Shown: positions 10,716 to 20,996 of the stretch, one piece after another | Position numbering within the stretch: position 1 is the stretch's first letter | How the letters are laid out: each line of letters starts with the position of its first letter | DNA from: Burkholderiaceae bacterium | GTDB lineage: Bacteria; Pseudomonadota; Gammaproteobacteria; Burkholderiales; Burkholderiaceae_C | Direction: 5' to 3' | Length of the DNA stretch: 64,000 nucleotides | NCBI GenBank assembly: GCA_024235895.1 | Contig: JACKLM010000008.1 | Location: 62,001-126,000 of the forward strand | The notes under the pieces: model-generated | Databases searched by the model: none | Seen by the model: only the letters and a program-made list of their open reading frames with translations | Told to the model about the DNA's origin: nothing | Made by a program: the position numbers and the translations under genes

Positions 10716-12851
10716 TCAGCCCTGCACGTACACCCGCTCGGCGTACTCGCGCAGCATGCGACGGGCCGAGAAGCGCGGCCCGTTCGTCATCAGGCTGCGG
10801 CGCATCGTCGCGACCCAGCGCTGCGGGATGCCGTCGGCGTCGCGCTCGTGGAACATCGGCAGCACCTGCTGCTCGAGCAACTCGAACAGTGTGTGTGCGT
10901 CGCGCCAGTCCTGCGCATGCGGGTCCGGGTCGACGCGGCCGTCGATCGCCCAGCCGTTGGCGCCGTCGTAGGCCTCGGCCCACCAGCCGTCGAGCACCGA
11001 CAGCTGCAGCCCGCCGCCGAGCACCGACTTCATGCCGCTGGTGCCGCTGGCCTCCTGCGGCGGTCGCGGCAGGTTGACCCAGACGTCGCAGCCGGCCACC
11101 AGCTGGCCGGCCAGCGCGATGTCGTAGTCCTCCAGGAAGGCCGCGCGCCCGGCCACGGCCGGCGCGCGCTTGAGCGCGAACAGCCGTCGAACGACCTCCT
11201 TGGCCTCGTCGTCGGCCGGGTGCGCCTTGCCGGCGAAGACGAACTGCGCCGGCCGCTCGCCGCCCAGCAGCGCCACCGCACGCTCGGGCAGCAGCCCCAC
11301 GAGGTGCAGCCGCTTGTAGGTGGCCAGACGGCGCGCGAAGCCGATCGTCAGCCGCCCGGGGTCGAAACCTTCCGCGCCCGCCCGCGCGTAGTCGAGCGGG
11401 TCGCCACGGCGCAGCCGGTCGCCGACGGCACGGCCGGCGATCATCTGCACCAGTTCACGGCGCGCCGCGCAGCGGGCGGCCCAGAGCTCGGCAGCCGGGA
11501 TCCCGGCCACCGGCGCCCAGGTCGCGGGGTCGTCGGCGCGGTCGAGCCAGCCCGGCCCCAGATGGCGGTCCAGCAGCGCGCGCATCGGCCCGCGCAGCCA
11601 GGTCGGCACGTGCACGCCGTTGGTCACGTGGGCGATCGGCACGCCCTCGACCGCGCGCCCCGGGAACAGCGGCTGCCAGATCTCGCGCGCGACCTGGCCG
11701 TGTCGCCGGCTGACGCCGTTGGCGTGGCGGCTCGTCCGCAGCGCCAGCGCGGTCAGGCCGTAACGCGGGTCGCGGCCCGCAGTCTCGACGCGACCCGCCG
11801 CCAGCAGCCGCTCGCGGTCGCCGCACAGGTCGGCCACGCGGCCGAGCATCGCCAGCAGCTCGTCGCGCGCATAGGTCTCGTTGCCGGCCGCCACCGGCGT
11901 GTGGGTGGTGAAGACGAGCTTGTGCCGCACCGCCTGCCAGGCCGTGTCGTCATCCGCGTCGGCGTCGTCCCGGGTCTGCGCCAGCAGCTCGCACACCGCC
12001 AGCGCAGGGTGGCCCTCGTTGAGGTGGACCACGCAGGGCTCGATGCCCAGCGCCCGCAGCAGCCGCGCCCCGCCCACGCCCAGCACCGCATACTGCGCCA
12101 GCCGGATCGGGCGGCTGCTCTCGTACAGCCGCGAGCTGACCCAGCGGCCGACGGCGCTGTTCTCCGGCCTGTCGGTGTCGAGCAGGTACAGCGGCACCCG
12201 GCCGACGTCGACGCGCCAGACCTGCACCACCAGGTCCTCGTCGCCGACCGGCACCGTCAGCGTCCGCGGCCGGCCGTCGGCGCCGGTCAGGCGCACGCAG
12301 GGCAGCCGGTCGGGGTCGGCGTCGAGCCAGTACTCGTGCTGGTAGCCGCTGTCGTCGATGCGCTGGTGGAAGTAGCCGGTGCGGTACATCAGGCCGATGC
12401 CGACCATCGGCAAGGCCATGTCCGAGGCCTCCTTCAGGATGTCGCCGGCCAGGATGCCGAGCCCGCCCGAATAGATCGGCAGCGACCCATGCACGCCGAA
12501 TTCGGCGCAGCAGAAGGCCACCGGATGGTGCGCGCTGGCCGCACCGGGGCGCCACGGGCGCTCGCGGTCGCGCTGCAGTTCGTCGGCGAGGCGCCCGATG
12601 CGCCCCGTCAGCGCCTCGTCCGCGGCCGCGCGCTCCAGCGTGGCGCGGTGCGACTCGGTCAGCAGCCGCAGCGGGTTGGCCCCGCAGCGCGCCCAGCGGT
12701 CGGGGTCGATCGCCCTGAACACGGCATCGCCGTCGGCCGACCAGGACCAGCGGTAATCGTAGGCGACGCGCGCCAGCGGCTGCAGCGCATCGGGCAGCAT
12801 GCGCGCGAGTTCGGACACGGCGCGCTCGACATCGTCGTCACCAGGAAACAT
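10716..12851 (-). CDS. glgP: Alpha-glucan (glycogen) phosphorylase
   Basis: A GT35 family phosphorylase that releases glucose 1-phosphate from glycogen or maltodextrin using pyridoxal phosphate. The 711-residue protein is of the shorter bacterial alpha-glucan phosphorylase type, with AFCCAEFGVHGSLPIYSGGL near residue 100, VVHLNEGHPAL in the middle, and EASGTSGMK at 600-608, whose Lys608 should carry the cofactor. A GGAGGG ribosome binding site precedes the ATG. It converges with the second WS/DGAT gene, with only 37 bases between the stops, and no clear hairpin there. Neighbourhood suggests storage-carbon mobilisation. Confidence 0.93.
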   Translation of the reverse strand: MFPGDDDVERAVSELARMLPDALQPLARVAYDYRWSWSADGDAVFRAIDPDRWARCGANPLRLLTESHRATLERAAADEALTGRIGRLADELQRDRERPWRPGAASAHHPVAFCCAEFGVHGSLPIYSGGLGILAGDILKEASDMALPMVGIGLMYRTGYFHQRIDDSGYQHEYWLDADPDRLPCVRLTGADGRPRTLTVPVGDEDLVVQVWRVDVGRVPLYLLDTDRPENSAVGRWVSSRLYESSRPIRLAQYAVLGVGGARLLRALGIEPCVVHLNEGHPALAVCELLAQTRDDADADDDTAWQAVRHKLVFTTHTPVAAGNETYARDELLAMLGRVADLCGDRERLLAAGRVETAGRDPRYGLTALALRTSRHANGVSRRHGQVAREIWQPLFPGRAVEGVPIAHVTNGVHVPTWLRGPMRALLDRHLGPGWLDRADDPATWAPVAGIPAAELWAARCAARRELVQMIAGRAVGDRLRRGDPLDYARAGAEGFDPGRLTIGFARRLATYKRLHLVGLLPERAVALLGGERPAQFVFAGKAHPADDEAKEVVRRLFALKRAPAVAGRAAFLEDYDIALAGQLVAGCDVWVNLPRPPQEASGTSGMKSVLGGGLQLSVLDGWWAEAYDGANGWAIDGRVDPDPHAQDWRDAHTLFELLEQQVLPMFHERDADGIPQRWVATMRRSLMTNGPRFSARRMLREYAERVYVQG

Positions 12852-12932
12852 CGACCCTCCTCGACACGATCCGCCGAGCCTGCCCGGGCACTCGCCGCCT
12901 GAACGGTGGCTGGCCTGGAGGCGGCGCTTGCA

Positions 12933-14273
12933 CTAGACGTTGAGCAGCAGGAACCGCCGCTCCCACGGGCTGATGACGTCGAAGTATTCGCGGTACTCGA
13001 CATCCTTGATCGCGCGGTAGGTCTGCACGAAGTGCTCGCCGAAGAGTTCGGCCAGCGGCTCGCACGCGACCAGCCGCTCGACCGCGTCGTCGAGGTGGCG
13101 CGGCAGCTGGTGCGGCTGTTCGTAGGCGCTCCCGGTCAGCGGCTCGGTCGGCTTCAGGCCCTGCTTCATGCCCAGCCATCCGCAGGCCAGGCTGGCGGCG
13201 AAGACCAGGTAGGGGTTGGCGTCGACCCCCGCGAGCCGGTTCTCGACCCGTCGCGCCTCGGGGCCCGACCGCGGCACGCGCAGCCCGCAGGTGCGGTTGT
13301 CGTGACCCCAGCTCAGGTTGATCGGCGCCGACGTGAAGCGGCTCAGCCGCCGGTAGCTGTTGACGTAGGGCGCGAAGAACGCGGTGGCCGCTGGCAGGTA
13401 GGCCTGCAGCCCGCCGATGAAGTGCAGGAAGTGCTCGGAGGCCTCGCCGTCGGGCCGGCTGAACAGGTTGGTGCCACGGGCCAGGTCGATCACGCTCTGG
13501 TGCAGGTGCATCGCGCTGCCCGGCTGGCCCTGCATCGGCTTGGCCATGAAGGTGGCGTACATCTGGTTGCGGATCGCGACCTCGCGCACCGTGCGCTTGA
13601 AACGGAAGACCTGGTCGGCGCGCGCGACCGGGTCGCCATGGTCGAGGTTGATCTCCATCTGCGCCGTGCCCATCTCGTGCACCAGCGTGTCCAGCGCGAT
13701 GCCCTGCGCCTCGCACCAGTCGTACATGACGTCGAAGATGTCACCGTATTCGTCCACCGACTCGATCGAGAAGCTCTGCATCCCGGCCTCGCTGCGACGG
13801 GTGCGGCCGGTCGGCGGCTTCAGCGGGATGTCCTCGTCGGCCTCGACCTGCACGAGGTAGAACTCCATCTCCGGCGCGATCACCGGGCGCCAGCCCTCGG
13901 CCTCGTAGCGCTCGACGATGCGGCGCAGCGCGTTGCGCGGCGACAGGTCGACCGGCTGGCCGTCGAAGCCTACGCAGTCGTGGATGATCTGTGCCGTCGG
14001 CTCCTTCGCCCAGGGCACCATGCACAGCGTCGACAGGTCGGGCACGAGCCGCATGTCGGGGTCGGCGACGGCGGTGAAGTCGCGCTCCGGGTATTCGCCG
14101 GTCACCGACATCGTCAGCACCGCCTCGGGAAGGCGCAACCCGAACGCCGGGTCGTAGCGGTGGCGCGGGACGATCTTGCCGCGCGCCTGCCCCGACATGT
14201 CCGGGGTCAGGCACTCGATCTCGTCGATGCGGTTTTCGTCCAGCCAGCGCTGGAGGTCGGCGTGGTCGGTCAT
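12933..14273 (-). CDS. Glutamine synthetase family protein, PuuA-like
   Basis: A glutamine-synthetase-fold ligase of the gamma-glutamylputrescine synthetase (PuuA) group, which joins glutamate to an amine with ATP. At 446 residues it has the normal length for this group. Visible motifs are ECLTPDMSGQARGKIVPR at the N-terminus (in place of the GlnA start), APEMEFYLVQ, VHEMGTAQMEINLDHGD, the KPMQGQPGSAMHLHQS active-site loop, and the RVPRSGPEARRVENRLAG segment. True nitrogen-assimilating GlnA proteins differ in these loops. No other puu gene is adjacent, although a DAO-type oxidase of the PuuB kind lies at 39.7 kb. The amine substrate is not settled by sequence. Confidence 0.85.
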   Translation of the reverse strand: MTDHADLQRWLDENRIDEIECLTPDMSGQARGKIVPRHRYDPAFGLRLPEAVLTMSVTGEYPERDFTAVADPDMRLVPDLSTLCMVPWAKEPTAQIIHDCVGFDGQPVDLSPRNALRRIVERYEAEGWRPVIAPEMEFYLVQVEADEDIPLKPPTGRTRRSEAGMQSFSIESVDEYGDIFDVMYDWCEAQGIALDTLVHEMGTAQMEINLDHGDPVARADQVFRFKRTVREVAIRNQMYATFMAKPMQGQPGSAMHLHQSVIDLARGTNLFSRPDGEASEHFLHFIGGLQAYLPAATAFFAPYVNSYRRLSRFTSAPINLSWGHDNRTCGLRVPRSGPEARRVENRLAGVDANPYLVFAASLACGWLGMKQGLKPTEPLTGSAYEQPHQLPRHLDDAVERLVACEPLAELFGEHFVQTYRAIKDVEYREYFDVISPWERRFLLLNV

Positions 14274-14406
14274 GGGCGGGCGGTGCGGTGGCGTTGGCGC
14301 GCATTGTCCAACGCCTGCGGTCCGCCGCGTCGCGTCCGTCGCGCAGGACACGCGACGGGCCGCAGTCGGCGGGTCCGCGCTGCGCGCGATGCGCGCGTGG
14401 CAGGCG

Positions 14407-15810
14407 CTAAAGCGGCACGCCGACGAGGTCGGGCGCCGGCCAGGCCGGCGGCTGGGCCAGCGCCTCGGGCTCGCCGGCCAGCGGCGCCGGCCATCCCAGC
14501 AGCGCCGACGCCTCGCGGCAGCGCCGGGCCAGATCGGCGCGATCGCGCCCGCCCAGGTGGACGATGCCGTAGCGGTGGCTTCCCAGCCACTTGAAGTCGC
14601 GCGCGAGCGCCTGCCCGTGCTTGGGAAAGCTGAACAGGAGTGCGTCCGGAAAGGCTTCGCGCAGTGCCGCGCGCCGCGCCGGCGTCGGCGCCCCGGCCAC
14701 CTGGTCCGGGGCGAAGGCGCGGTAGACGAAGCTCGCCGCGGCGCCGGATGGCGGCTGCACGCGCGGCAGCGCCAGCGGGTCGGCGCCGGCGGCCAGCGCC
14801 AGGCCGATCGCGTGCGGGTCGACACCGTGCACCCGCCGGTACAGGTCGCCGAACTGCGACGCCAGCCGCGGGTTGAATTCGATCACCGTCAGGCGGTCGT
14901 TCGCCGCATCGTGGACGAATTCCATGTTGAACAGGCCATGATCGAACCCGACCTCGGCCAGGAAGCGGCGCGCGACCTCGGCCGCGCGCGCCGCCACCGG
15001 CTGCGGCAACCGGCTGGGCAGTTCGAAGCGCATGAAGGCCTGCGTGCCGGGAACCATCACGGCGTCGACGACACCCAGCACGTGCATGCGGCCGCGCCAG
15101 ACAAACCCGTCCAGGTTGTACTGGCGGCCGCGCACCGGCTCCTCGAGGATCAGCCGGTGCGCGCTGCCCGCTTCGGGCAGGCGCCGGCGCGCGATCCGGT
15201 CGAAGGGTTCGACGAGGTGGCGGATCACCCACAGCTCGCGCCAGCCGAAGCGCGTGTGCGCCTGCAACTCGGCATGGCTGGCCACGTGGCGCGCGAGCAC
15301 CGAGAAGGCCGCGCGCACCGGCTTGACGAAGCGCGGGTAGGTGATGCCGTCGGGAATCGGGTCGCCGTAGGCGGCGTCGAGCAACTCGAACGCCGGGTTG
15401 GCCTCGGGCGCGACGCGCTGCAGCACGCGCCGCGCGTGCAGCTTGTGCTGGCACGCCAGCACCGCCTCGGGCCGGTTGCCCGGCAGGCCCGCGATTTCGG
15501 CCGTCAGCGCGGCCGCGAGCGCGCCGAAATGCTCCTGGTGCGACACCACCCCGGCCCAGCCCCGCCGCCGCGCCCGGCGCGCCTGGCGGGCGGCGAAGCG
15601 CTCGACATCGGCCCAGGCCAGGCGCACGTTGCTCGGAAAGCTGAACAGGTCGAAGCCGGCACGGTCGAATTGCCAGCCCTGCTCGCGACGAAGCCGATCG
15701 TGGGCGATCCGGTCCCAGTCGAAGTCGAACAGCAAGCCGACACGCGCCGATCCGCGTGCCGGGCACGCCGGGTCGCGTCTCGTCGGGGCGGCAGGGGTCG
15801 CGATCGGCAT
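14407..15810 (-). CDS. ATP-grasp domain protein
   Basis: A 467-residue protein with an ATP-grasp fold, resembling carboxylate-amine ligases of the biotin carboxylase-like type. Seen in order: a Rossmann-like N-terminal part (VGLLFDFDWDRIAHDR), a linker ending in ACQHKLHARRVLQRV, the ATP-binding core with FVKPVRAAFSVLARHV, and the metal-binding MEFVHDAANDRLTVIEFNPR, where Glu and Asn of IEFNPR are typical Mg ligands. The chosen ATG excludes 19 poorly ordered upstream residues; a longer start at 15867 is possible. It lies 133 bases before the PuuA-like gene on the same strand, so the two may share a pathway. The substrate is unknown. Confidence 0.78.
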   Translation of the reverse strand: MPIATPAAPTRRDPACPARGSARVGLLFDFDWDRIAHDRLRREQGWQFDRAGFDLFSFPSNVRLAWADVERFAARQARRARRRGWAGVVSHQEHFGALAAALTAEIAGLPGNRPEAVLACQHKLHARRVLQRVAPEANPAFELLDAAYGDPIPDGITYPRFVKPVRAAFSVLARHVASHAELQAHTRFGWRELWVIRHLVEPFDRIARRRLPEAGSAHRLILEEPVRGRQYNLDGFVWRGRMHVLGVVDAVMVPGTQAFMRFELPSRLPQPVAARAAEVARRFLAEVGFDHGLFNMEFVHDAANDRLTVIEFNPRLASQFGDLYRRVHGVDPHAIGLALAAGADPLALPRVQPPSGAAASFVYRAFAPDQVAGAPTPARRAALREAFPDALLFSFPKHGQALARDFKWLGSHRYGIVHLGGRDRADLARRCREASALLGWPAPLAGEPEALAQPPAWPAPDLVGVPL

Positions 15811-15901
15811 GGGACGCGACGATTGTCGCCCAAACCCCGCCTCCCGGCCGGAAACCCCATGGGGCATCGGCCCGGGCGGTACGCGGCGCGCCGCCTGGCG
15901 G

Positions 15902-17212
15902 TCAGCGCTGGTCGAGCGGGATGACGTCGCGCCGGGTGGCGCCGCAGTAGAGCTGGCGCGGGCGGCCGATCTTGTACTCGGGGTCGCCGATCATCTCGTT
16001 GAGCTGGGCGATCCAGCCGACCGTGCGCGCGAGCGCGAAGATCGCGGTGAACAGGCTGACCGGGATGCCGAGCGCGCGCTGCACGATGCCCGAGTAGAAG
16101 TCGACGTTCGGGTACAGCTTGCGGGCGACGAAGTACTCGTCCTCGAGCGCGATCTTCTCCAGCGTCATCGCCAGCTTGAACAGCGGGTCGTTACCCAGCC
16201 CGAGCTCGCCGAGCACCTCGTGGCAGGTCTCGCGCATCAGCTTGGCGCGCGGGTCGTAGTTCTTGTAGACGCGGTGGCCGAAGCCCATCAGGCGCACGTT
16301 GGAGTTCTTGTCCTTGACCTGCTTGATGAACTCGCCGATCTTCTCGACCCCGCCGGCCTGCTGGATCTCCTCCAGCATGGTCAGCGCCGCCTCGTTGGCG
16401 CCGCCGTGCGCCGGACCCCACAGGCAGGCCACGCCGGCGGCGATCGCCGCGAACGGGTTGGTCCCCGAGCTGCCGCACAGCCGCACGGTCGACGTCGACG
16501 CGTTCTGCTCGTGGTCGGCGTGCAGGATGAAGATGCGGTCGATCGCGCGCACCAGGACGTCGTTGGGCACGTAGTCCTCGCACGGCGTGCCGAACATCAT
16601 GCGCATGAAGTTGGCTGCGTACGACAGCTCGTTGCGCGGGTAGATGTAGGGCTGGCCCATGCCGTACTTGTAGGCCATGGCCACCAGCGTCGGCATCTTG
16701 GCGATCAGGCGGATCGCCGAGATCTCGCGGTGGCGCGGGTTGTTGATGTCGGTGCTGTCGTGGTAGAAGGCCGACATCCCGCCGACCAGCCCGGTCAGCA
16801 CGGCCATCGGGTGCGCGTCGCGCCGGAAGCCGCGCAGGAAGAACTGCATCTGCTCGTTGATCATCGAGTGACGCGTCACGAGCGTGTCGAACTCCTTCTG
16901 CTGCTGCGCGTTCGGCAGCTCGCCGTACAGCAGCAGGTAGCAGGTGTCGAGGAAGTCGCACTGCTCGGCGAGTTGCTCGATCGGGTAGCCGCGGTAGAGC
17001 AGCTCGCCCTTGTCACCGTCGATGTAGGTGATGGTCGACTGGCACGACGCCGTGCTCATGAAGCCCGGGTCGTAGGTGAACATCCCCGTCTGCCCGTACA
17101 GCTTGCGGATGTCGATCACGTCCGGGCCGATCGTGCCCGTGTAGATCGGCAGCTCCATGCTCGGGCGGCCGTCGGAGAACGACAGGGTGGCTTTGGCGTC
17201 GGAGGGGTTCAT
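15902..17212 (-). CDS. gltA: Citrate synthase (type II)
   Basis: Citrate synthase condenses acetyl-CoA and oxaloacetate at the entry of the TCA cycle. The 436-residue product is of the hexameric, NADH-sensitive type II of Gram-negative bacteria, with [20 protein letters not shown] near the start, [27 protein letters not shown] and [14 protein letters not shown] (catalytic His residues) and a late [14 protein letters not shown]. It is the last gene of the sdhCDAB-sdhE-gltA run; its start codon follows the sdhE stop after 8 bases. Confidence 0.97.
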   Translation of the reverse strand: MNPSDAKATLSFSDGRPSMELPIYTGTIGPDVIDIRKLYGQTGMFTYDPGFMSTASCQSTITYIDGDKGELLYRGYPIEQLAEQCDFLDTCYLLLYGELPNAQQQKEFDTLVTRHSMINEQMQFFLRGFRRDAHPMAVLTGLVGGMSAFYHDSTDINNPRHREISAIRLIAKMPTLVAMAYKYGMGQPYIYPRNELSYAANFMRMMFGTPCEDYVPNDVLVRAIDRIFILHADHEQNASTSTVRLCGSSGTNPFAAIAAGVACLWGPAHGGANEAALTMLEEIQQAGGVEKIGEFIKQVKDKNSNVRLMGFGHRVYKNYDPRAKLMRETCHEVLGELGLGNDPLFKLAMTLEKIALEDEYFVARKLYPNVDFYSGIVQRALGIPVSLFTAIFALARTVGWIAQLNEMIGDPEYKIGRPRQLYCGATRRDVIPLDQR

Positions 17213-17220
17213 CTCGGGCT

Positions 17221-17526
17221 TCACCTTTCTTCGGGGTTGGCGGCGCGGCTGGCCGGCTGGCGCAGCAGTGCGAGCAGCTCGTGCACGTCGGGCCGGTCCA
17301 GCTCGCCATCGGGTTCGCGGCGCGCCAGCAGCAGGTCCAGCAGGTCGTTGTCCGGCAGGTCCATCAGCGCCATCAGCGCGTCGGCCTGTCTTGTCGTGAT
17401 CGTCTCCCCGGCGGTTTCGAGACGGCGGAAGAAGCGCTCGAGCAGCAGGTCGTTCTCGAGCAGGCCGCGCCGGCAACGCCACCGCAGCTTGCCCAGCGCG
17501 GGGTAGTCGGGCGCAGCCTCCGTCAT
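17221..17526 (-). CDS. sdhE: FAD assembly factor SdhE
   Basis: SdhE (YgfY family) is a small cytosolic chaperone that promotes covalent FAD attachment to SdhA. The 101-residue protein has the diagnostic [18 protein letters not shown] segment, containing the RGxxE motif needed for function, and a helical remainder with [19 protein letters not shown]. It sits between sdhB and gltA, with 12 and 8 bases to its neighbours, as in many proteobacteria. Confidence 0.93.
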   Translation of the reverse strand: MTEAAPDYPALGKLRWRCRRGLLENDLLLERFFRRLETAGETITTRQADALMALMDLPDNDLLDLLLARREPDGELDRPDVHELLALLRQPASRAANPEER

Positions 17527-17538
17527 CGTCTTGCAGGA

Positions 17539-18243
17539 TCAGACGGCCCGGCGGACCATCAGTTCCTTGATCTTGCCGATCGCCTTGGTCGGGTTCAGGC
17601 CCTTCGGACAGACGTCGACGCAGTTCATGATCGTGTGGCAGCGGAACAGCCGGTACGGATCCTCGAGGTTGTCCAGCCGCTCGCCGGTGGCCTGGTCGCG
17701 GCTGTCGGCGATGAAGCGGTAGGCCTGCAGCAACCCCGCGGGGCCGACGAACTTGTCCGGGTTCCACCAGAAGCTCGGGCAGCTCGTCGAGCAGCTGGCG
17801 CACAGGATGCACTCGTACAGGCCGTTGAGCTCGTCGCGCTCCTCGGGCGACTGCAGCCGCTCCTTCTCGGGTGGCAGCGAATCGTTGATCAGGTAGGGCT
17901 TGATCGAGTGGTACTGGTCGAAGAACTGCGTCATGTCGACGATCAGGTCGCGGATGACCGGCAGGCCGGGCAGCGGACGCAGCACGATCGTGCCCGGCAG
18001 GCTGCGCATGTTGGTCAGGCAGGCCAGCCCGTTCTTGCCATTGATGTTCATCGCGTCCGACCCGCACACGCCCTCGCGGCAGCTGCGGCGGAAGCTCAGC
18101 GTCGGGTCGACCGACTTGAGCTTGATCAGTGCGTCCAGCAGCATGCGCTCGGAGCCGTCGAGGTCGACCTCGATCGTCTGCATGCGGGGCCGGGCGTCCT
18201 GGTCCGGGTCGTAGCGGTAGATCTGGAAGCTGCGCTTGCTCAT
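17539..18243 (-). CDS. sdhB: Succinate dehydrogenase iron-sulfur subunit
   Basis: SdhB carries the three iron-sulfur clusters that move electrons from SdhA to ubiquinone. The 234-residue protein shows the [2Fe-2S] cysteines in [12 protein letters not shown] with a later Cys in GLAC, and the ferredoxin-like domain with [15 protein letters not shown] and [17 protein letters not shown] for the [4Fe-4S] and [3Fe-4S] clusters. It follows sdhA after 19 bases in the sdhCDAB order. Confidence 0.97.
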   Translation of the reverse strand: MSKRSFQIYRYDPDQDARPRMQTIEVDLDGSERMLLDALIKLKSVDPTLSFRRSCREGVCGSDAMNINGKNGLACLTNMRSLPGTIVLRPLPGLPVIRDLIVDMTQFFDQYHSIKPYLINDSLPPEKERLQSPEERDELNGLYECILCASCSTSCPSFWWNPDKFVGPAGLLQAYRFIADSRDQATGERLDNLEDPYRLFRCHTIMNCVDVCPKGLNPTKAIGKIKELMVRRAV

Positions 18244-18262
18244 GGCGGGATACGGGCGGGGG

Positions 18263-20068
18263 TCAGAAGGTCCGCACCTTGGGCGGGACGGTCTCGGTCG
18301 TCAGCGGCTTCATGCGCACCGGCTTGTAGTCGAGCCGGTCGCCGTCGCTGTACCACAGCGTGTGCTTGAGCCAGTCGCGGTCGTTGCGCCCGAGCGGGAA
18401 CTCGGGGTCGTCCTGGCCGCGCTCGTAGTCCTTCACGGTGTGCGCGCCGCGGCACTCGTGGCGCGCCGCCGCCGAGACGATGGTCGCGCGCGCGGCCTCG
18501 ATCAGGTTGTCGACCTCGAGCGCCTCGACGCGCGCGGTGTTGAAGACCTTGGATTTGTCTTTCAGCCCGATCGCGCGCACGCGCTCGGCGATCGCGGCGA
18601 TCCTGGACACTCCCTCGTCGAGCGTGGCCTGGGTGCGGAAGACCGCCGCGTGACGCTGCATCGTCTCGCGGATGTCACCGGCGACATCCTGCGCATACTC
18701 GCCCGAACTGCTCGCATCCAGCCGTGCCAGCCGCGCCAGCGTGGCGTCGCCCGCATCCTTGGGCAGCGGCTTGTGCGACTTGTCGCCGCTGCGCAGGCTG
18801 TCGACGATGTGCGTGCCGGCCGCGCGGCCGAAGACGACGAGGTCGAGCAGCGAGTTGGTGCCGAGCCGGTTGGCCCCGTGCACGCTGACGCAGGAGCACT
18901 CGCCGACCGCGTACAGGCCGCCGACGACGGCATTCGGATCGCCGTTCTTGGGCACCGCCACCTGGCCGTGGATGTTGGTCGGCACGCCGCCCATCTGGTA
19001 GTGGATCGTCGGCACCACCGGAATCGGCTCCTTGGTGATGTCGACGTTGGCGAAGTTGTGCCCGATCTCGTAGATCGACGGCAGCCGCTTCATGATGGTC
19101 TCGACCCCGAGGTGGGTCATGTCCATGTGGATGTAGTCCTTGGCCGGCCCACAGCCCCGCCCTTCCTTGATCTCCTGGTCCATGCAGCGGCTGACGAAGT
19201 CGCGCGGTGCCAGGTCCTTGAGCGTCGGCGCGTAGCGCTCCATGAAGCGCTCGCCGGCGGCGTTGCGCAGGATCGCCCCCTCGCCGCGACAGCCCTCGGT
19301 CAGCAGCACGCCCGCACCCGCCACGCCGGTGGGGTGGAACTGCCAGAACTCCATGTCCTGCAGCGGGATGCCGGCGCGCGCGGCCATCCCCAGGCCGTCG
19401 CCGGTGTTGATGAAGGCATTCGTGCTGGCGGCGTAGATGCGGCCGGCGCCACCGGTGGCCAGCAGCGTGACCTTGGCCTCCAGCGCGTGGACGTCGCCGG
19501 TCTCCATCTCGAGCGCGATCACGCCCAGCACGTCGCCGTCGGCGTCGCGGATCAGGTCCAGCGCCATCCACTCGACGAAGAAGTTGGTGCGCGCCTTGAC
19601 GTTCTGCTGGTACAGCGTGTGCAGCATCGCGTGGCCGGTGCGGTCGGCCGCGGCGCAGGCTCGCTGCACCGGCTTCTCGCCGTAGTTGGCGGTGTGGCCG
19701 CCGAACGGGCGCTGGTAGATCGTGCCGTCCGGGTTGCGGTCGAACGGCATGCCGAAGTGTTCCAGCTCGTAGACGACCTTGGGCGCCTCGCGGCACATGA
19801 ACTCGATCGCGTCCTGGTCGCCGAGCCAGTCGCTGCCCTTGACGGTGTCGTAGAAGTGGTAGTGCCAGTTGTCCTCGGACATGTTGCCCAGGCTGGCGCC
19901 GATGCCGCCCTGCGCCGCGACCGTGTGCGATCGGGTCGGGAAGACCTTGGTCAGGACGGCGACGTTCAGGCCCGCGAGCGCGAGCTGCAGCGACGCGCGC
20001 ATGCCGGAGCCGCCGGCGCCGACGATGACGACGTCGAAGCGGCGACGGGGAAGATTGGCGAGCGACAT
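18263..20068 (-). CDS. sdhA: Succinate dehydrogenase flavoprotein subunit
   Basis: SdhA oxidises succinate to fumarate using covalently bound FAD. The 601-residue protein has the Rossmann motif [13 protein letters not shown] near residue 13, the covalent FAD histidine in [20 protein letters not shown], the catalytic-site loop [27 protein letters not shown], and [20 protein letters not shown]. Length and motifs are those of the quinone-linked proteobacterial enzyme, not fumarate reductase. It starts 4 bases after the sdhD stop. Confidence 0.97.
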   Translation of the reverse strand: MSLANLPRRRFDVVIVGAGGSGMRASLQLALAGLNVAVLTKVFPTRSHTVAAQGGIGASLGNMSEDNWHYHFYDTVKGSDWLGDQDAIEFMCREAPKVVYELEHFGMPFDRNPDGTIYQRPFGGHTANYGEKPVQRACAAADRTGHAMLHTLYQQNVKARTNFFVEWMALDLIRDADGDVLGVIALEMETGDVHALEAKVTLLATGGAGRIYAASTNAFINTGDGLGMAARAGIPLQDMEFWQFHPTGVAGAGVLLTEGCRGEGAILRNAAGERFMERYAPTLKDLAPRDFVSRCMDQEIKEGRGCGPAKDYIHMDMTHLGVETIMKRLPSIYEIGHNFANVDITKEPIPVVPTIHYQMGGVPTNIHGQVAVPKNGDPNAVVGGLYAVGECSCVSVHGANRLGTNSLLDLVVFGRAAGTHIVDSLRSGDKSHKPLPKDAGDATLARLARLDASSSGEYAQDVAGDIRETMQRHAAVFRTQATLDEGVSRIAAIAERVRAIGLKDKSKVFNTARVEALEVDNLIEAARATIVSAAARHECRGAHTVKDYERGQDDPEFPLGRNDRDWLKHTLWYSDGDRLDYKPVRMKPLTTETVPPKVRTF

Positions 20069-20072
20069 GGCC

Positions 20073-20435
20073 CTATAGCCTCCACAGCACCTGCACGGCC
20101 CAGCCCGCGCAGCCCAGCAACCAGACGATCGTGGCGACCTGCAGCACCAGCCGCACGCCCACGGGCTTGATGTAGTCCATCCAGATGTCGCGCATGCCGA
20201 CCCACGCGTGCCACAGCAGCGCGACGACGACGGTGAAGGTCAGCAGCTTCATCCACTGGGCGGCGAAGATGCCGGCCCACTTGTCGTAGCTCATCGGCCC
20301 GGGCATCAGCACCTGCACCACCAGGGCGAGGGTGAACAGCGCCATCAGCGCCGCCGTCACGCGCTGGCTCAGCCAGTCGCGAAAGCCGTAGTGCGCGCCG
20401 ACGACGAGGCGCTTGGATCCGTGCTTGACCGTCAT
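20073..20435 (-). CDS. sdhD: Succinate dehydrogenase membrane anchor SdhD
   Basis: A 120-residue membrane anchor subunit with three predicted helices. The middle helices contain LLWHAWVGMRDIWMDYIKP, the segment that supplies a heme b ligand histidine and, with SdhC, the quinone site (Asp-Tyr pair). Sequence similarity in this subunit is low across species, so the call rests on this motif, the size and the position between sdhC and sdhA. Confidence 0.93.
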   Translation of the reverse strand: MTVKHGSKRLVVGAHYGFRDWLSQRVTAALMALFTLALVVQVLMPGPMSYDKWAGIFAAQWMKLLTFTVVVALLWHAWVGMRDIWMDYIKPVGVRLVLQVATIVWLLGCAGWAVQVLWRL

Positions 20436-20447
20436 CGCGAGCCCTCC

Positions 20448-20879
20448 TCAGAACAGCCCGAACAGTTTGGCGCCCAGCGCTGCCGTCAGCAGCAGCGACA
20501 GCGCCAGCGTCGCGACCGCCGACGTCGCCCCCTGCACCTTGGCGACGCTGTGCGTGGCGTCCATCCAGAGATGGCGCACGCCGGCGATCGCGTGATGCAG
20601 GTAGGCCCAGATCAAGGCCAGCGACACCAGCTTGAGCAACCAGCCCGGCAGCGGCCCGGCGCCGACCGCGAAGGCGCTGGCCAGCGCCTCGTACGAGAAC
20701 TCCGAGCTCAGGCTGGCGTCGAAGATCCACAGCGCGAACGGCAGCAACAGGAACATCATCGCGCCGCTGACGCGGTGCAGGATCGACACCATGCCGGCCA
20801 CCGGCAACCGGTAGCGCACGATGTCGGTGATGTGGATGTTGCGGTAGACGGGACGGGGCTTGGCGGGTGCGTTCGACAT
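20448..20879 (-). CDS. sdhC: Succinate dehydrogenase cytochrome b556 subunit
   Basis: The 143-residue SdhC anchors the enzyme and binds heme b with SdhD. It has the family start RPVYRNIHITDIVRYRLP, then SILHRVSGAMMF with the Ser and Arg of the quinone site in helix 1, and the heme ligand segment YLHHAIAGVRHLWMD. It is the first gene of the sdhCDAB-sdhE-gltA transcript; the promoter should lie in the 117 bases before gntR ends. Confidence 0.95.
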   Translation of the reverse strand: MSNAPAKPRPVYRNIHITDIVRYRLPVAGMVSILHRVSGAMMFLLLPFALWIFDASLSSEFSYEALASAFAVGAGPLPGWLLKLVSLALIWAYLHHAIAGVRHLWMDATHSVAKVQGATSAVATLALSLLLTAALGAKLFGLF

Positions 20880-20958
20880 CGTCGTGTCCTGCTTGTTCTG
20901 GCGTCGCCCGGGCCCACGCGAGATACCCGGAATCGCCAGAGTTTATTGCAATGCAGCA

Positions 20959-20972
20959 GTCTTACATGGACC
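20959..20972 (-). promoter_or_regulatory. Candidate GntR half-site before sdhC
   Basis: GTCTTACATGGACC shares its first nine bases with the palindrome between gntR and mdh, so it carries one complete half-site. It lies about 80 bases upstream of the sdhC start codon, within or next to its probable promoter. It suggests that the same regulator acts on the sdh operon. Confidence 0.45.
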
Positions 20973-20996
20973 TGTGGGGTCAGCTCGCGCCACGGT

